A stretch of 64,000 nucleotides of DNA, taken from the IMG/VR virus record IMGVR_UViG_3300047564_004815, positions 1-64,000 of that record. One strand, given 5' to 3'. Of the stretch, positions 59,805 to 64,000 are shown in pieces. Numbering within the stretch: position 1 is the stretch's first letter; every line of letters begins with the position of its first letter. The notes below the pieces were generated by a model. It made no database searches, was not told where the DNA came from, and saw nothing but the letters and a program-made list of their open reading frames with translations. Position numbers and translations under genes: made by a program. The stretch is from a virus.

Positions 59805-59830
59805 ATACGCTCCTACCCCGTCAAGCGACG

Positions 59831-62800
59831 TTAATCGTTATGCGGCAACGCCTCGAACTGGCGCACGTGTAAATTATGCCTAAGAACTAGGCCCCTAATG
59901 TTATTATCGAACACCAGTACGGCCCCGGGGTCTTTGCGCACTCCGTTGGCGAAAATAGGAGGTTGCTTGTACACAACAATTTGCTCAGGGATACCTTTTA
60001 CCCCCGTGGGTAGCTTAGCTGCGGTCTGGGTCGTTTTTTGTACCGTGGTCGCGTCGGCGGCTGCCTCCTCCTCGGCGGCGGTGTTCTCGATGTCTTCTTT
60101 TAACGCGTAATCGACTAAACTGGCGTTAGCAGCGGCTAGATTGTTTTGCCCTAAGCGCTGCACGCCCCGGCGGTTGTACGCGTAGGCTTGCTGGACGGAA
60201 AGCGTACGCGACACGTTGCGGATGGTGTCCGCAAAAATAAAATTGGATTCCACGTTCAGTAAGGGCTTCTGGTTGTTGGCAGCTTGGTTGTACCCTAGAT
60301 ACACGGCGTAAGTGTTAAAGTTGCGCACGTTTGCTGTCAGGCCCGTTCGCGCCTTTTGTGCCGCCTTCTGGTCCACCCGCCCAAGACCGAACCCGCCATC
60401 GTAAACAAAGATGGGCGGCAGCTTCGTTTCGAGGTCATGAAGTTGGATCGGTAAGAACGTGCTGGGTATGACGCACGGCTTATCGGCAGTTTGGGCTAAG
60501 CGCTGGAGGTACGTGTAGTACAGCTCCGGGTCGCGCGCAATCGTCAAATTCGATAACGGCTCATTATCTGGTCCCTTTAACGGCTCTAACCCTAACTTAG
60601 ACATAATCGTGCCATTGTTGATCGGGGCCAACATAACAAACTGGTTCGTCAGCGTTTTACTAAAGGGAATCATGGCTTCGCGCTGCAGCATGTTAAAGGA
60701 TGCTTTCGGCACCGTCCCTTTGGCGCGGTCCGTTTGCGTTTGTTCGTTTTGCGCGATCGCTTCAAACGCTTCTATGTCCTCCGCGTCCTCCGTGATCGTT
60801 CGCCGCACGTGCGTCAGCGTCACTGTCGTCTGCATACCGGTGGGAGTAAAGTCGTGCGCCACGGCGTGCACGTAACCGACAAGGTCGTAGCCTGTGCGGG
60901 TGGTGTCAAGAACTAGCGCGGGGTAACCAGGCGTAACGTACGGGTGAAAAGGTAACGAGACGTTTAGCGTGTGCGGCGCGACCCGTGCTGAGTAAAATTG
61001 ATAGTTCAAGAACCCCCGCAAGAAGCCAAAAGTTATCTCGTTGAATTCGGGGATGTTTAGCTCTGCGGCGTTAGCCGGTGCTTGAACAAGGTCCTGGATG
61101 GCCGCTTGGGGCGCTTCGGCGGGCGCAGCACGTTTAGTGCCTGTACCTGTCGCTTGTGTAGGCGTGGGCGTAGCCGCGGCGCCGTTCGCTGCAGCCTCGG
61201 GGTACTGAGCAGAAAACTGGCGCGCGGCAGCGCTGGGCGCCGTGGTGCGCGATTCCGAAGCCGCCCCCTGCCGGCCTTCAGTTTGCGGTATTTTCTCGGC
61301 GGTAGCGGCGACGTCAGCCGGGGCAGTCGTCAGCGGGATGAACTGCGCACCCGAGCCAGAGCCGGTCAACCCTTTATCCCACGCGTTAAACTCCTCAAAC
61401 AACTTGGTGCGAAAAGTGGAAATTAAAGATTGCAAGTCCTGCATGGCGGGCAAGTTATGCTGCCCGTTTAGCGCCGCCATCGACACGTTAAAGTACTCAT
61501 TTAGGGGCTTGACGGGTAAGGTCCCGGACTGCTTCGCGGGCTTGTCGAGAGTGCCGACTGAAGTCACCTGCAGCTCCTGAACCGCCGCAATTAACCTGGC
61601 GAGCGCGGTTTTCTGACTGTCGGTAACGCGGCCGTCTCGGCCTAAGTCGATTGCAATCGTTAAATTACGCTCGTTTCCGGTGTCCTCGACGACACTAAGG
61701 CCGAACTTAGACACGACAGCGCTTTTCGCGTCAGCGAGCAACCTGAAAGCGTTACGCACGCTGGTCGCTTTCCAAGCGCCGCTACCGGCTTGGCAGAAAA
61801 ACCAAGGCTTCACTGTCGACGAGTCAGGTACCTTCTCAAGTGTGACGGGCGCGCGCGAGGGTAGCGCCGCGCCAGGCGCCTGCGCGGCCCCCGGTGCGTC
61901 AATGATGACGCGGTAAACGACTGCGCCTTGGTCGTCCTCTGCGGTCCCGACGGTGAGCACTTCGGCTCTCACCTCTTGCTGTGCTGCTTTGCCAAACGGG
62001 ATTAGGGCCCGGACGCGTCCCGACCTGAAGTCGTTAAGCTGCGCTGCACGCAGCGGGCGCTCAGGTGAAAAACTCCAGCCCCCGGTAGGCTCTAAGCGCC
62101 CGTCGCGTGTCTCGAACCTGAACACGAGCGCGTAGCGTTGATCGGCGCCCGCCAGCTTGACGATCTCGACATTAACCGCGTCGGCCCGTACAGTCTGGCT
62201 CCGCCATCCGGTGTATGACTTACCGTAAACAGGCGTGCTGTTATTGAGTGTCGCGTCGAGCGTCGGACTTGAGCCGGCTAGCTTAACTCCCAGCGGCACG
62301 GCGCTGGATTCCGCAAACCTGTGGTAGCTCCTAGAAAGCAGCTGCACCACCTTACCGTCCCGTAGTACCAAATAGTTCGTGTTGATGCCCTGCACCGCGG
62401 CGCGGCTAAGTGTTTCGTTTCTTTGAAAACTGTACCTGACGGGCACTAACGTGATACGCGTAGGCACGGCAAGAAAGTTGCTAGACGCGCTAGAAAAAAC
62501 TCTGATTGACCCGCGAAGTGCCGCTGCGGTCTCATACGTCTTCGCGTCTAACCCGCCGTCGCCAAGCGCCACGCAAAGAAACGCCATGTACTTAGCGCGG
62601 CGGTCTTCGGGTTGCGCGGAGAACAGCTGCTGGGACAACGCATACTTTCGCTCAGTAGGATCGGAGTGCTTAGGCAGCTCCGGTAAGCCCGGTGCCCCAT
62701 CGGTTTTTGACGTGCGCAGCGTCTGGCTGAGGACGACCGTATTCAGCAGCGGCGGCACCGTGTACTGCATCGTAACAATCCCGCGCCGATCCTCTTCGTG

Positions 62801-63997
62801 CGTTAGAAACGGCACGCCGTCCGCAGGTTTAAAAAACGTGAGCGGGCGCTTCTGCTCGTTCTTGGGCGGAGCGGGTGCTCCCGTAGCCGTTGCATCGAGT
62901 ATTTTGCGCCACAGATACTGCAGCTCGGACGGCGCAAACATTGTGAGCTCTCGCTGAAACAACGTCAGGTCAAATTCGCCCGCGGTACCCAAGGGCGCGA
63001 ACATCGTCTGCAGCCGTGTTGGCTGGCTGGCAAAATTTTCCCTAAACGCCAGTCCGCCAGTCATGCTGGGGAAAAACACGTTGCACCGCGGCACGGCATT
63101 AAAATGTGTTAAAGGTTTGATTTGAACCTGCTTGGTCACCGATTCCGCGTTTGGTATGACGTGTACCCCGTGCAGGAAGAACTGGCATATACCACGTATG
63201 ACGTCCAGAAAAGTTTGCGAACCTCCTGCCTGCTGCGGGCCCTGAACAAGTAATTGAGCCATAAGCTTGGAGTAGACCTCCGACCAATCTATGAGATCGG
63301 GATCGGGAAACTGGAAACGAGCAATCAGCTGGTGCATGTCCACTGCAACGCTGGTGTATGTGTCACTGAGCCGGCTGTTGCGGAATATCTTCCGGTAAAG
63401 TAGAAACGCGCCAAGAACAACGTCCCTGACCGTCAACTGCGTCGCGTTTGGCGTACGGTTAGGTGTTTTCACCGCGCTGGTCGCCGCAAGGGCGGTGTCC
63501 ACTCTGGCCGTAGCCGAGAACTCGCGTAGGTCGGCCGTCAGCTGCTCGACGTTTAAAAGCTCTAGAATGTTTCCGGTGAACGCGGCGTTCACTTGCGTGC
63601 CGCCTAGGTTACCTGCGCCCCCTAACGCCTGAATTGAAGTCGTGGTATCGAGCGTGGTAATCTCGTACTGGTCTAAGTGCGAGGTGACGTGCACCGCGGT
63701 GAACGTCAAGTTTCGAGTATCGTCCCCCTTTTCAAACCCTCGTTCGGTAATCTCGAACTCGCCCATGACAATCACGTTGTGCGGGGGCGCCGGCTCCACA
63801 GCGATTAAGTGTACACGTGCGCGCGGGCCGACGTGACGCAGTTCTGGCGTAGCCGGCACGGTAATCGCGATGTAGGGTATTCCGCCCTCTTCGGTCATCA
63901 TCTGAACGGAGACAAACCGGCACTTCACGCCCTCAATGTACAGCGCTACTGTGTCGCGAGGAGCGAAGGCCGGGTTCGACTGGAAGCTTTCGGTCAT
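59831..63997 (-). CDS. Very large hub-like tail protein (possibly continues beyond window)
   Basis: 1388 residues from ATG 63997, 3 bases from the edge; an earlier start outside cannot be excluded. The N-terminal 140 residues ('DTVALYIEGVKCRFVSVQMM', 'RARVHLIAVEPAPPHNVIVM', 'GEFEITERGFEKGDDTRNLT') look like the beta-barrel of phage hub proteins (gp27/gp44-like); a second similar part at about 1000-1075 ('NVSLPFHPYVTPGYPALVLD' then 'GYVHAVAHDFTPTGMQTTVT') fits the second barrel domain of such hubs. Between them is a huge inserted region. Ala/Pro/Thr-rich linker at about 905-970. No lytic motif seen. Confidence 0.85.
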   Translation of the reverse strand: MTESFQSNPAFAPRDTVALYIEGVKCRFVSVQMMTEEGGIPYIAITVPATPELRHVGPRARVHLIAVEPAPPHNVIVMGEFEITERGFEKGDDTRNLTFTAVHVTSHLDQYEITTLDTTTSIQALGGAGNLGGTQVNAAFTGNILELLNVEQLTADLREFSATARVDTALAATSAVKTPNRTPNATQLTVRDVVLGAFLLYRKIFRNSRLSDTYTSVAVDMHQLIARFQFPDPDLIDWSEVYSKLMAQLLVQGPQQAGGSQTFLDVIRGICQFFLHGVHVIPNAESVTKQVQIKPLTHFNAVPRCNVFFPSMTGGLAFRENFASQPTRLQTMFAPLGTAGEFDLTLFQRELTMFAPSELQYLWRKILDATATGAPAPPKNEQKRPLTFFKPADGVPFLTHEEDRRGIVTMQYTVPPLLNTVVLSQTLRTSKTDGAPGLPELPKHSDPTERKYALSQQLFSAQPEDRRAKYMAFLCVALGDGGLDAKTYETAAALRGSIRVFSSASSNFLAVPTRITLVPVRYSFQRNETLSRAAVQGINTNYLVLRDGKVVQLLSRSYHRFAESSAVPLGVKLAGSSPTLDATLNNSTPVYGKSYTGWRSQTVRADAVNVEIVKLAGADQRYALVFRFETRDGRLEPTGGWSFSPERPLRAAQLNDFRSGRVRALIPFGKAAQQEVRAEVLTVGTAEDDQGAVVYRVIIDAPGAAQAPGAALPSRAPVTLEKVPDSSTVKPWFFCQAGSGAWKATSVRNAFRLLADAKSAVVSKFGLSVVEDTGNERNLTIAIDLGRDGRVTDSQKTALARLIAAVQELQVTSVGTLDKPAKQSGTLPVKPLNEYFNVSMAALNGQHNLPAMQDLQSLISTFRTKLFEEFNAWDKGLTGSGSGAQFIPLTTAPADVAATAEKIPQTEGRQGAASESRTTAPSAAARQFSAQYPEAAANGAAATPTPTQATGTGTKRAAPAEAPQAAIQDLVQAPANAAELNIPEFNEITFGFLRGFLNYQFYSARVAPHTLNVSLPFHPYVTPGYPALVLDTTRTGYDLVGYVHAVAHDFTPTGMQTTVTLTHVRRTITEDAEDIEAFEAIAQNEQTQTDRAKGTVPKASFNMLQREAMIPFSKTLTNQFVMLAPINNGTIMSKLGLEPLKGPDNEPLSNLTIARDPELYYTYLQRLAQTADKPCVIPSTFLPIQLHDLETKLPPIFVYDGGFGLGRVDQKAAQKARTGLTANVRNFNTYAVYLGYNQAANNQKPLLNVESNFIFADTIRNVSRTLSVQQAYAYNRRGVQRLGQNNLAAANASLVDYALKEDIENTAAEEEAAADATTVQKTTQTAAKLPTGVKGIPEQIVVYKQPPIFANGVRKDPGAVLVFDNNIRGLVLRHNLHVRQFEALPHND

Positions 63998-64000
63998 GTT

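Overview
The window is part of the genome of a contractile-tailed (myovirus-type) bacteriophage. It carries a tail sheath, two tail-tube paralogues, a gp25-like wedge, a baseplate-J-like wedge, a spike, a portal, a large terminase, a prohead protease and a likely HK97-type major capsid protein. The phage is probably large ('jumbo'): 64 kb holds almost only virion, packaging and transcription genes, with no lysis, replication or lysogeny module. Genes are tightly packed, often with TAATG or ATGA overlaps, in GC-rich DNA. That suggests a GC-rich bacterial host, but nothing here identifies it. I saw no tRNA, CRISPR array, insertion sequence or attachment site.

Layout. 1-316 (-): 5' part of an unknown gene running off the left edge. 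317-753: noncoding, densely foldable DNA (seven or more hairpins, one possible H-type pseudoknot). 754-3741 (-): baseplate wedge genes. 3759-13645 (+): spike, large tail/structural proteins, portal. 13649-18970 (-): fibre-like beta-repeat proteins. 18975-20232 (-): sigma-70-like factor and an unknown gene. 20299-23801 (+): sheath and two tube proteins. 23804-34967 (-): neck and connector candidates, major capsid, capsid accessory protein, a family of small repeated-module proteins, prohead protease and glycine-rich internal-protein candidates. 35037-37886 (+): large terminase interrupted by an intein inside its ATPase P-loop. 37887-38030 (-): a 47-residue zinc ribbon. 38149-43286 (+): a duplicated glycine-rich protein, unknown genes, fibre-like proteins and a TIM-barrel protein. 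43283-63997 (-): zinc-finger protein, tail-terminator candidate, RNA polymerase beta-prime C-terminal half, SNF2 ATPase, class II ribonucleotide reductase with intein, a giant RNA polymerase beta/beta-prime fusion, glycine-rich proteins, a second sigma-like protein and a very large hub-like protein.

The most unusual system is transcription. A multisubunit RNA polymerase of recognisably bacterial type is rearranged: all of beta is fused to the N-terminal half of beta-prime, ending just after the catalytic NADFDGD loop, while the bridge helix, trigger loop and second zinc site are on a separate gene about 5 kb away. An SNF2 ATPase and two sigma-like proteins accompany it, all among genes that look like virion internal proteins. 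This suggests, but does not prove, a polymerase carried in or made for the virion. Other notable points are the two inteins with different endonuclease types, a glycine-rich protein family sharing an 'LPFxxxHPYL' motif, and the foldable noncoding segment at the left end.
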